Of a stretch of DNA of 13,985 nucleotides, positions 1 through 5,804 are shown piece by piece. Source of the DNA: Desulfatirhabdium butyrativorans (lineage in GTDB: Bacteria > Desulfobacterota > Desulfobacteria > Desulfobacterales > DYRK01); NCBI GenBank assembly GCA_020718785.1, contig DYRK01000032.1, positions 1 through 13,985 on the forward strand, written 5' to 3'. The notes beneath the pieces were generated by a model. That model was not told the DNA's origin. It did no database searches and worked only from the letters and a program-made list of their open reading frames with translations. Position 1 is the first letter of the stretch; each line of letters begins with the position of its first letter. Made by a program: the position numbers and the translations under genes.

Positions 1-131
1 TGCCTTTCTTTGAATACTGCTTTTATTTCAGGAAATCTTTTCAGAATTTCCTGTCGGACTGACAACAAATTTAAGTGGTGGGGCGGCTTATCTGCCCCGA
101 CCGGCGCAACGATATCGTCAGATTTTTTCAC
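1..131 (-). CDS. Hypothetical protein, N-terminal part, runs off left edge
   Basis: An open frame of 43 codons starts at GTG (131-129) and continues past position 1. The GTG overlaps the TGA stop (130-128) of the preceding gene, the compact arrangement of a translationally coupled operon. An in-frame TAA lies directly upstream, so no longer start is possible. The peptide begins MKKSDDIVAPVGADKP and continues with an amphipathic helix (LSVRQEILKRFPEIKAVFKER), protein-like rather than random. I do not recognise the family. It could be the partner of the small antitoxin-like gene before it. The ribosome binding site is weak, so translation probably depends on coupling. Confidence 0.4.
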   Translation of the reverse strand, partial: MKKSDDIVAPVGADKPPHHLNLLSVRQEILKRFPEIKAVFKER

Positions 132-334
132 TTATTTTTCAATGTATTTTGAAAATCCATTGCTCTTTTACTTATTTCCTTTCCGCTTAATCCGTCAAAA
201 AGATTCTCTCTCCATTTTGTATAATCGAATTTTTCCCTCTGAATAAGAACAATAAATCTTTCAGTTTCAACCATTCCGAGATTACGGTTCAATATTTCAA
301 AACCTGACATCTTTATTTCAGAATCAGTTCTCAT
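128..334 (-). CDS. Small antitoxin-like protein next to PIN toxin
   Basis: A 68-residue protein, charged and helical, with no membrane segment. It reads like the small proteins often encoded beside PIN-domain genes in cyanobacteria and Desulfobacterota (pattern MVETERFIVLIQREKFDYTKW...). I place the start at ATG 334 rather than at the in-frame GTG at 349. A strong GGGAGG (347-342 on the minus strand) stands 7 nt before this ATG, and the start then falls 2 nt after the PIN gene stop. Role as antitoxin of the PIN RNase is inferred from size and position. The toxin-before-antitoxin order is less usual, so it might instead serve the partial gene downstream, whose GTG overlaps its stop. Confidence 0.65.
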   Translation of the reverse strand: MRTDSEIKMSGFEILNRNLGMVETERFIVLIQREKFDYTKWRENLFDGLSGKEISKRAMDFQNTLKNK

Positions 335-336
335 TG

Positions 337-831
337 TTAAGCCTCCCACTCAATTATGAAATTTACAGGATTTATTATTTTTATTTCTGAGCGTTCTGTC
401 ATCTTCTTCAGAATGCCTTTATCCACCGTTAAAAAATATTTGCATTGTAATGAAACCGCACATGCAATATGCAAAGCGTCAAGAGGTTTCAAACCGGCAG
501 ATGTCAACTCTTTCATTTTTAACAAAATTTCCTCTGTTTCATTAACAAATGAATCAGCCGTTTCTTTCCATCTTTGAATCTCAACCCGTCTTTCTGAAAA
601 AGGATTGGCATTGTTTTCAAAATCAAGAAGGTAAGACCAGCCCAACAAAAGATGCCCCGATTTGATTTTCTCCTGAATACCCAATTTTGCTTCCGTTTCC
701 AGTCGTATAGTCAGTAATGACTGGTCATCAAACGGTCTGTTGAAACAACAAACATCAAGATAAATTTTTACTGTTTTTTCAGGTTGATCTCCTGATACAT
801 TACGAATGTGTTGAATGAATGAATCGCTCAT
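337..831 (-). CDS. PIN-domain protein, VapC-like putative ribonuclease
   Basis: A 164-residue PIN-domain protein, expected to be a Mg-dependent RNase acting in the cytoplasm as the toxin of a toxin-antitoxin pair. Seen directly: the opening strand IYLDVCCFNRPFDDQ with the first catalytic Asp (D26), a central acidic residue (E72), the motif PLDALHIACA with D118, and the closing FLTVDKGILKK with D137. All four acidic positions typical of the PIN active site seem present, so the domain looks intact. A 20-residue leader precedes the first strand; many relatives start close to the strand. The start ATG overlaps the TGA of an upstream antitoxin-like fragment (ATGA). The downstream small gene follows after 2 nt, so the genes form one transcription unit. 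Substrate is unknown. Confidence 0.85.
   Translation of the reverse strand: MSDSFIQHIRNVSGDQPEKTVKIYLDVCCFNRPFDDQSLLTIRLETEAKLGIQEKIKSGHLLLGWSYLLDFENNANPFSERRVEIQRWKETADSFVNETEEILLKMKELTSAGLKPLDALHIACAVSLQCKYFLTVDKGILKKMTERSEIKIINPVNFIIEWEA
342..347 (-). promoter_or_regulatory. Ribosome binding site deciding the 334 start
   Basis: GGGAGG on the minus strand, 7 nt before ATG 334 and inside the last codons of the PIN gene. It supports the shorter start of the antitoxin-like gene. Confidence 0.6.
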
Positions 832-926
832 TCTATGCCTTCACGAATCCTTCCCTTAACAAACTCTTTCAACTTTTTCTCAATTGTAACGCCTGATCTG
901 ACAACCCTTTTTATCCTTGGAACCAG
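828..926 (-). pseudogene. Truncated antitoxin-like reading frame overlapping PIN start
   Basis: A 32-codon frame bounded upstream by TAA (929-927) ends with TGA at 830-828, inside the ATGA overlap with the PIN start. The peptide ends TIEKKLKEFVKGRIREGIE, basic and helical, the sort of C-terminus expected for a DNA- or toxin-binding antitoxin. No ATG or GTG opens it; a TTG at codon 19 is the only conventional start. I read it as the surviving 3' end of a gene whose 5' part was replaced by the repeat-rich DNA at 930-1060. It could also be an accidental open frame. Confidence 0.35.
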
Positions 927-1284
927 TTATTAATAAGCAGTTTTTTTCCGGCTGACATCTTAAAAAGCGTATTATCGGGTTTCCGGCTGACATGAAAAAT
1001 CGGATGTTATACGGAATGCAACTTTTGCGCCCTGAGTTCCGACCGCAAAGTTTCCTTCTGCTTTCAGAATATAAAATTTCCGGGCATATATCTACGCCAT
1101 TATTCCACTCTAAAGAATCAAAAACCACATGAACGGTATTAAACAGGTTTTCATTTTTCAGATCGGCAAACAGACCTGTATGAAGATACGGTTTCAAATC
1201 GAAAATTTTTTCTTCATTATTCTCAAAAGTTATTAATATTTCGTAATCTTGCAAAGGCTTGGCTTTTTTTACTCCTATATACAT
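880..1284 (-). CDS. DUF2442 protein with abnormal C-terminal extension
   Basis: A 134-residue frame. Residues 1-75, from MYIGVKKAKPLQDYE through GLFADLKNENLFN to EWNNGVDICPEILYSES, match the whole DUF2442 fold, a small domain of unknown biochemical function found beside DUF4160 in putative toxin-antitoxin pairs. Start ATG 1284 has AGGAGA 7 nt upstream. Usual family length is about 75-90 residues. Here residues 76-134 are basic, Cys-rich and unlike the family, and they are read from DNA that contains a dispersed repeat (1021-1054) and a 14-bp direct repeat. The normal stop seems lost by insertion or rearrangement. Upstream, the same frame stays open into a DUF4160 remnant. Probably damaged; function doubtful. 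Confidence 0.6.
   Translation of the reverse strand: MYIGVKKAKPLQDYEILITFENNEEKIFDLKPYLHTGLFADLKNENLFNTVHVVFDSLEWNNGVDICPEILYSESRRKLCGRNSGRKSCIPYNIRFFMSAGNPIIRFLRCQPEKNCLLITGSKDKKGCQIRRYN
945..993. repeat. 14-bp direct repeat pair
   Basis: TTTCCGGCTGACAT occurs at 945-958 and again, identical, at 980-993, a 35-bp step. It lies in the DNA that replaced the ends of the DUF2442 gene and of the fragment before the PIN gene. Confidence 0.6.
1021..1054. repeat. Dispersed stem-loop repeat, copy A
   Basis: The 34-bp stretch shares TTTTGCGCC and GACCGCAAAGTTTC with copy B at 4115-4147, with only the middle differing. TTTGCG and CGCAAA form the arms of a small stem-loop. Both copies sit at the 3' end of a minus-strand gene, and on that strand both read KLCG(R/Q)N.G if translated. 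Confidence 0.5.
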
Positions 1285-1335
1285 AAAATATCTCCTATTT
1301 ATAATTATACTGTAAAAAATGCTTATTGTAGGCAT
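1285..1335 (-). pseudogene. DUF4160 gene remnant (first codons only)
   Basis: ATG 1335 is preceded by an AGGTG-type ribosome binding site. It opens MPTISIFYSIII, which is the conserved beginning of DUF4160 proteins (MPTIS.FYGIIIRM...). After 12 codons the rest of that gene is missing. The frame continues through the ribosome binding site of the DUF2442 gene (read as NRRYF) and into MYIGVKK without a stop. An internal deletion of a DUF4160-DUF2442 gene pair explains this. The remnant could produce an in-frame fusion with a 17-residue N-terminal extension on DUF2442. Confidence 0.6.
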
Positions 1336-1408
1336 AAAAAACACACCTATTATAAATATTTCTTTTGATATTTCCGTAAGTAAGCAGTACGCCGTCAAGG
1401 AGCTATAA

Positions 1409-1534
1409 GCTAACCGGCGGCGGTAGCCATCCAGTTGATTGCCGATTATGCTACGAGAACTCAGCGTTACGAAAACCATAACGATAAGGTAAACAGCATC
1501 CCGATAGGGCTATCCGCTTGACCGTTTGGTTAGC
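1409..1534 (-). other. attC-like recombination site
   Basis: On the minus strand the site begins GCTAACC (1534-1528) and ends GGTTAGC (1415-1409), a perfect 7-bp outer inverted pair equivalent to the R''/R' boxes. Inside, GCGGATAGCC (1517-1508) pairs with GGCTACCGC (1428-1420), leaving one unpaired A like the extrahelical base of attC sites. The left half reads CTAACCAAACGGTCAAGCGG, close in style to the left part of Vibrio repeats. The centre is a variable region with its own small hairpin (CGTTA...TAACG). Length 126 nt is in the known range. It starts 17 nt after the DUF4435 stop, where a cassette attC should be. The R box deviates from RYYYAAC at the first two positions, and no integrase is in the window. 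Confidence 0.45.
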
Positions 1535-1551
1535 GATATGGTATTAGGAAA

Positions 1552-2565
1552 TTAATTCAGTTCATTAGCTAATTTTTCTTTAATTTTTTGTATCTGTTTA
1601 TTTTTATCAGTACCATAGACAAGATATTTAAAACTGTCATTCAATTTGGTTTTAATGTCTTGTTGTGCAATATTTTCAATACGTTTGATTGTATTTTCAA
1701 TATCCTCATTTGATGCTTCGCTTAGACCCTGTTTTGCATCCTCTATTTTTAAAGTCTTTAATATTTCAACGATTTTTTTCATAAAAGGTTCAACAAGTTG
1801 TTCTAATACCGCATGTCCGTAGCAAAATGATAAAATATCTTCTTCATGGATTAAGTATTCTTCTGCTAATCGTTTTTTTATTTCAGGAATATCATCTGTA
1901 AAAATTGAGTCATACCAACTTTCATTATCCATCACATTTTTAAGAGTTTGCAATGTATCGTTCACTCTATCTTTAATATTTTGATATAAGATATTCTCAT
2001 CTCCAATGTTATCGAATTGAGTACCTTTAAAACTAAAAATCTTTTCAAATGTTTCATTTTTTATAAGATCATCAAACTGATTGCATTTATTTTCTTTGAA
2101 GTAGAACCAAACATAAAACAGAGGGGAAACCTTTAGGGAAATATTTTTAAATAAACTCTTAAAATCATAGGTGTTGCGAGTTATATCTTTGCATATCTCA
2201 TTTAATGATAAATGATTGCACTGGAAATTTTCTTTACTGTAAACAATCGTATTGTAAATATAGTCAGCAAGATACCAAACATTAGAGTCGTATAAGTATT
2301 CACAATCACTGTCAATGCAAATAATAAATTTTTTATTGACAAAATTTTTAAATTTTGTCAATATATTCTTTCCGCGTGTTCCTTTTGGAACAGGGTTGGG
2401 GAAATCAATTTTATCTTTTAAATTCGGTCTGACGTTTTCAATAATACACTCCCACAATCTTTCATCGTAAATATCTTCAACCAATACAGAAAGATAACGT
2501 CCTAACCCAAAAGCATCTGCTTCCATTCTTTCAGCAGCCTCTTTGTAAACCTGATCTTTCGCCAT
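1552..2565 (-). CDS. DUF4435 / Toprim-like putative nuclease (AriB-like)
   Basis: A 337-residue protein. The N-terminal third carries DUF4435/Toprim-like signs: a strand with a conserved acid, LSVLVEDIYDERLW (E30), GTRGKNILTKF around residue 65, the metal-binding strand FIICIDSDCEYLYD (D85, D87), and YNTIVYSKENF with E111. DUF4435 is the AriB effector domain of the PARIS anti-phage pair and a relative of OLD/Gabija Toprim nucleases. Nuclease activity here is inferred. The C-terminal half is helical and unassigned. I choose ATG 2565 over ATG 2580 because AAAAGG (2575-2570) lies 4 nt before it and it follows the ATPase stop by 1 nt. The gene is strongly AT-rich and is translationally coupled to the ATPase. 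Confidence 0.75.
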   Translation of the reverse strand: MAKDQVYKEAAERMEADAFGLGRYLSVLVEDIYDERLWECIIENVRPNLKDKIDFPNPVPKGTRGKNILTKFKNFVNKKFIICIDSDCEYLYDSNVWYLADYIYNTIVYSKENFQCNHLSLNEICKDITRNTYDFKSLFKNISLKVSPLFYVWFYFKENKCNQFDDLIKNETFEKIFSFKGTQFDNIGDENILYQNIKDRVNDTLQTLKNVMDNESWYDSIFTDDIPEIKKRLAEEYLIHEEDILSFCYGHAVLEQLVEPFMKKIVEILKTLKIEDAKQGLSEASNEDIENTIKRIENIAQQDIKTKLNDSFKYLVYGTDKNKQIQKIKEKLANELN

Positions 2566-2566
2566 A

Positions 2567-3988
2567 TTACCTTTTAACATTTAATTTATTTAAGTAGATA
2601 TCATTGGTTTTTACTCCATAATAGTTTCGCACTTCTTCAAGTAATCTGATTTCATCCGTATTTTTTGCTTTCCCAAGCAAAGTGCTGAAAGTTATAATAT
2701 CAGGATACAATTGCAGTTCTTCTTTGGAACTTACATCTTGAATAAGATCAATGCCTTCTTTAACATTGCTAACTTTTTTAATTAAAGTGTTAAGCGTTAT
2801 ATCATTAGGCTTAACATGAGATAATCGAGTATACTTTTCGGCTTCCATTAAATCAAAAATCTCTTTTGCATCTGTATAGCTATTAAGTTTGGAGATAAGA
2901 GTTGTAAATGTTATTACATCAGGATAAACCTTATTCTCTTTAAGAAAATCTAACAATTCAATACATTCATTTTTTGTAAATGAAGTATATGCACTGATTT
3001 TGCGATTAAATTGATAAAGTCTAGCTGGTATGCTTCCTGAAAAGTTTTTAAAATCAGTCGTTATTCTTTGTAGACGCCCTTCTGATTGCGTAGTTTTTTC
3101 TATTAGTATAGTAGGTTCTGTTACCAAATCCGAAGTTGATTGAATTTCCTCAATCCTTGTTGTTTTTTCAATCCAGCCTTGATAATAAACAGTTGGCGAA
3201 TGGGTTGCTATAATAATTTGGCAATTTGGATTTATCTGTCTTATATTTTTAATCAAACTCCTTTGCCAATCAATATGCAGTGATATTTCTGGCTCGTCCA
3301 TCAATAAAATATATTCTTTTCTGTCTTGAAGTAATGTTGTTAATAAGATAATCAGTATCTGTTTCTCGCCGGATGACAGATTCTCCGGTAAAATTGGTGT
3401 TTCAACACCTGTTTTTAAAAAATGAAATGCCTTTTCATCAAATGTTTTTTCTGTATGATCAAATAGTTCAGTCAGAACCTTAATAAATATGTTTTTTGTT
3501 TCATAGATAGCTTGAATTCTTTCTAATTGAGTTGTTCTTGTTGCCTTATCATCGTTTTTAAATGCTTCTTCAACTTGATTTGATAAATCTCTTTGATAAG
3601 TAACAAATTCAAGTTTTAACTTATCAAGTTGGTAATCAAGCAATGTGGTATTTGGGTTTAAACTTTTTTCAACAACATCAAAGGTGCTAATCAATGTTGT
3701 ATTCAATTTATAATGGGTGATTTCCATATTCCCCGTTATGCTTCTACTTTCACTATTAACTCTGATTACAATATCATCTTCTAACTCAATAATTATTTCA
3801 TCAATAGGGTCAAACAACCTAAAATTCAATTTGCTGTCTTCGATGGACAATATTGCTTCGTTAAGCATTTGTAATATTGTTGATTTCCCTGAACCATTTT
3901 TGCCAATCAAAACATTTGCATCTTTATTGAGTGTCCATGAAAAATCATTTCCCCACAAATTTTTAATTTCAATTTTTCGTATATACAT
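2567..3988 (-). CDS. AAA (AAA_15/AAA_21-like) ATPase with C-terminal PPR repeats
   Basis: A 473-residue protein. Residues 1-300 form an SMC/ABC-like ATPase: Walker A GKNGSGKS (29-36), a helical, coiled-coil-prone insert (about 105-185), signature NLSSGEKQ (203-210), Walker B YILLMDEPEISLH (226-238, D231/E232) and switch His in ATHSP (H263). This is the architecture of OLD, Septu and PARIS AriA ATPases. Residues 324-473 read as PPR repeats: about 324-357, 358-395 (VITFTTLISKL... with a short insert), 396-430 (exactly 35 residues), 431-462 and a half repeat 463-473. Each full unit shows the ITxxTLI helix A and a PD or PN/TN turn. PPRs bind single-stranded RNA in organelles; RNA sensing here is inference. 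AGGAAAAG precedes ATG 3988. The partner DUF4435 gene follows directly. AT-rich, so probably horizontally acquired. Confidence 0.85.
   Translation of the reverse strand: MYIRKIEIKNLWGNDFSWTLNKDANVLIGKNGSGKSTILQMLNEAILSIEDSKLNFRLFDPIDEIIIELEDDIVIRVNSESRSITGNMEITHYKLNTTLISTFDVVEKSLNPNTTLLDYQLDKLKLEFVTYQRDLSNQVEEAFKNDDKATRTTQLERIQAIYETKNIFIKVLTELFDHTEKTFDEKAFHFLKTGVETPILPENLSSGEKQILIILLTTLLQDRKEYILLMDEPEISLHIDWQRSLIKNIRQINPNCQIIIATHSPTVYYQGWIEKTTRIEEIQSTSDLVTEPTILIEKTTQSEGRLQRITTDFKNFSGSIPARLYQFNRKISAYTSFTKNECIELLDFLKENKVYPDVITFTTLISKLNSYTDAKEIFDLMEAEKYTRLSHVKPNDITLNTLIKKVSNVKEGIDLIQDVSSKEELQLYPDIITFSTLLGKAKNTDEIRLLEEVRNYYGVKTNDIYLNKLNVKR
2570..2575 (-). promoter_or_regulatory. Ribosome binding site of the DUF4435 gene, inside ATPase 3' end
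   Basis: AAAAGG on the minus strand is formed by the last sense codons of the ATPase gene, 4 nt before ATG 2565. It argues for the shorter start and for coupling of the two genes. Confidence 0.5.
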
Positions 3989-4024
3989 AGTCTTTTCCTA
4001 TTCATTATGTTATTTCAAATTGTT

Positions 4025-4031
4025 GCTAACC
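4025..4031 (-). other. Upstream cassette boundary motif GGTTAGC
   Basis: GGTTAGC on the minus strand, 37 nt before the ATPase ATG, is identical and in the same orientation to the outer box of the attC-like site at 1415-1409. The two mark the ends of the AT-rich ATPase/DUF4435 segment as expected for a G/TT integron crossover. No partner box for a full attC is visible further upstream, so this may be an attI-like or secondary site, or chance. Confidence 0.35.
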
Positions 4032-4114
4032 AGTGATTAAGTAGTTTCCAGATAGACGGAAATGCAAACTTCATGCCAAAAATCGCCCTTTCACTGCCGA
4101 ATTTTTTCTGTCAA

Positions 4115-4147
4115 AGTTTTGCGCCGTAATTCTGACCGCAAAGTTTC
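4115..4147. repeat. Dispersed stem-loop repeat, copy B
   Basis: Related to the repeat at 1021-1054, sharing TTTTGCGCC and GACCGCAAAGTTTC. It lies between the DUF4340 gene stop and the accessory cassette and overlaps the hairpin at 4131-4170. Confidence 0.5.
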
Positions 4148-4170
4148 ACTCGGATAACTCTGCGGTCAGA
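4131..4170. repeat. Inverted repeat after the DUF4340 gene
   Basis: TCTGACCGCA (4131-4140) and TGCGGTCAGA (4161-4170) are perfect 10-bp arms around a 20-nt loop. The structure starts 11 nt after the DUF4340 stop on the minus strand. There is no T-run after it, so it is not a standard intrinsic terminator, though it could protect the operon mRNA 3' end. Confidence 0.5.
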
Positions 4171-4180
4171 CAAAACATTT

Positions 4181-5704
4181 TCATTCCGACTTGGCGGGCG
4201 ATTCGGCTTCGGGTTTGGGAGCCTCGGTTTCAGGCTTGGGAGCCTCGGCTTCAGACTTGGGAACTTCTGCCTCGGGCTTAGGAACTTCGGTTTCAGACTT
4301 GGCAGGCTCGGCTTCAGGTTTCTGCACATCGCTTTCAGACTGAGGAACTTCGGCTTCCTCTTCCTTAACTTCTGCCGGAGGCGATTCCTCTTCCTGAATC
4401 TCGCCGGTTCCGTAATCTTCTGCTTCTACGTCTTCAGCTTCGGCACCTTCTCCGCTTTCAGTCACAGCAGCCGGCGGTTCGACTTTCACATCTGCACCTT
4501 TCGGCGTTTCAGCCTTAGGAGCATCAGTCTTTGCTTCTTCTTTTTTTACTTCCTCAAGAAAAGCTTCGGAATTCGTGACGAGATTTTCATATTTCCATTT
4601 CGGAATCAGATATGTCCAGGGACTGATTTTCTCATTCAGTTTCTTTGCATTATCAGCAAGTTCGGATTCCTGCTTTTTCCGATCTTCATCTTTCTTTTTC
4701 CGTTCCTCTTCTTTCTTTGCCTTATCTTGATCCGACAATTTCTCATCGCCGGCATTATCTTCGGCTTTGACTTCCGGAGCCGTATAGCCGACTTCTACTT
4801 TGAGATAATATTTCTCCGCATCTTCCGGCACTGCAATGCCCGGATATGCCTTGTAAACCGTGCCGTCAAAGAGATGATATTCAAGGCACAGAGCCTTGTC
4901 CGATCCGGTTTCTTCGGCTTTTTTTGCAGGATCGGCAATATCTTCTGTCCGCAGAGACGCAAGCACACCCAGCGCGCTGCTGATTTTGGCTTTCCTGATC
5001 TTTCTGCCTGCCGGAATTTCTGCGAGTTCGGCATCTTTTCCTTTTTCCGGACGTTTCAGCGTATAGACAACTTTTCCGCTTTTCGGATCCAGACAGACAA
5101 CTTTTTCGACATCAGTCGCCTTGACATCTGTCAAGTCTTTGTCAAGCCATTCTGCTGCTTTTTTATCTAAAGATTGAAAGCTCTTATCCACCAGATAAAC
5201 AGTAGTATCCTTTGCAAGCATAACATACTGACCGCCGCCGGCACCTGGTGCAGACATTTCTCTCGGCTTTCCGACAATGAGATCGGCCAGCACTTTCTTT
5301 TCCTTGCCCTCAAGTATGACTCTGACTCCTTTTTCCTCATTCGAGACTTCTTTTTTATCCGGGTCTTCCAAAGCAAGGCGGGCAAGTGTATCTTTTTCTG
5401 CCTTGAAATTTCTGCCGACTTTTGCTTCTTTCAGATTTTTGACAAAATCGGTGATTGCAGAAAAATCAGCAGGATAATTGAACCTGTTTTCAAGCACCCA
5501 GACGGTTTCTCCTTTTTTCAGACTCACCGAATTTTCAGCACTTTTGACAGAGAGGGAAGTAATCTCATTCATCGGAAAATCGGACAGAAGAGGTCCCCCC
5601 ATTTTTTCCTGTTTTTCTGCAGTTTCGAGCTTTGCAGCCAGATAAGCGGTACCTCCGAGAATACCGGCAATCAACAAAAGAATGATAAACGATTTCAGTT
5701 TCAT
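4181..5704 (-). CDS. DUF4340 membrane-anchored protein with acidic repeat tail
   Basis: A 507-residue protein. An N-terminal membrane helix (residues about 3-25, FIILLLIAGILGGTAYLA) anchors a large periplasmic part. Residues 40-400 carry the DUF4340 pattern (short strand repeats, ETVWVLENRFNYPADFSAI, KVGRNF, LADLIVGKPR). A Lys/Glu-rich helix lies about 325-350. From about 395 the protein becomes an acidic Pro/Glu/Lys tail ending in seven-residue repeats of the PKxExEx type. DUF4340 proteins accompany GldG-like ABC systems and presumably act in the envelope; biochemical role unknown. Last gene of the operon, after the GldG-like gene. GGGAGAG precedes the ATG by 4 nt. The tail is low complexity and probably disordered. 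Confidence 0.85.
   Translation of the reverse strand: MKLKSFIILLLIAGILGGTAYLAAKLETAEKQEKMGGPLLSDFPMNEITSLSVKSAENSVSLKKGETVWVLENRFNYPADFSAITDFVKNLKEAKVGRNFKAEKDTLARLALEDPDKKEVSNEEKGVRVILEGKEKKVLADLIVGKPREMSAPGAGGGQYVMLAKDTTVYLVDKSFQSLDKKAAEWLDKDLTDVKATDVEKVVCLDPKSGKVVYTLKRPEKGKDAELAEIPAGRKIRKAKISSALGVLASLRTEDIADPAKKAEETGSDKALCLEYHLFDGTVYKAYPGIAVPEDAEKYYLKVEVGYTAPEVKAEDNAGDEKLSDQDKAKKEEERKKKDEDRKKQESELADNAKKLNEKISPWTYLIPKWKYENLVTNSEAFLEEVKKEEAKTDAPKAETPKGADVKVEPPAAVTESGEGAEAEDVEAEDYGTGEIQEEESPPAEVKEEEAEVPQSESDVQKPEAEPAKSETEVPKPEAEVPKSEAEAPKPETEAPKPEAESPAKSE
4205..4351 (-). repeat. 21-bp tandem repeat, about seven units, in DUF4340 gene
   Basis: Seven degenerate 21-bp units of the GGCTTCRGGYTTGGGAGCCTC type (plus-strand reading) keep the frame and encode a heptad-like PKPEAEx repeat. 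Such an array can change length by slippage without frameshift. Confidence 0.75.
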
Positions 5705-5726
5705 AAAACTCTCCCTCTTTTTAAGG

Positions 5727-5794
5727 AGGTGAGGGGTTAGTGGTGAGAGGTCAGAGGTTCTTCACCCCTCACCTCTGACCTCATACCTCTCACC
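5727..5794. repeat. Palindromic purine/pyrimidine repeat between gldG-like and DUF4340 genes
   Basis: GAGGTCAGAGGT (5747-5758) and ACCTCTGACCTC (5771-5782) are perfect 12-bp arms, extended by GGTGAGAG (5742-5749) against CTCTCACC (5787-5794). AGGTGAGGGG (5727-5736) can alternatively pair with 5765-5774, so two exclusive folds exist. It fills most of the gap between the genes. Confidence 0.7.
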
Positions 5795-5804
5795 TTCTCT
5801 TTTT

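Noticed and set aside
80..98. GC hairpin (GGGGCGG / CTGCCCC) as a terminator after the antitoxin-like gene
   Set aside because: No T-run follows on either strand, and the bases fall inside the open frame that leaves the left edge.
853..875. TTAACAAACTC...CAAC on the plus strand as a second attC-like box before the PIN gene
   Set aside because: No matching inverted partner or inner stem nearby, and the bases encode the antitoxin-like fragment.
4015..4074. Short open frame of 19 codons (MKFAFPSIWKLL...) on the minus strand before the ATPase gene
   Set aside because: Too short, no clear ribosome binding site, and it lies in repeat-like DNA across the presumed cassette boundary.
4727..5740. Plus-strand open frames opposite the DUF4340 gene
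   Set aside because: Phe/Cys-rich translations without domains or ribosome binding sites; shadows of the Lys/Glu-rich minus-strand gene.
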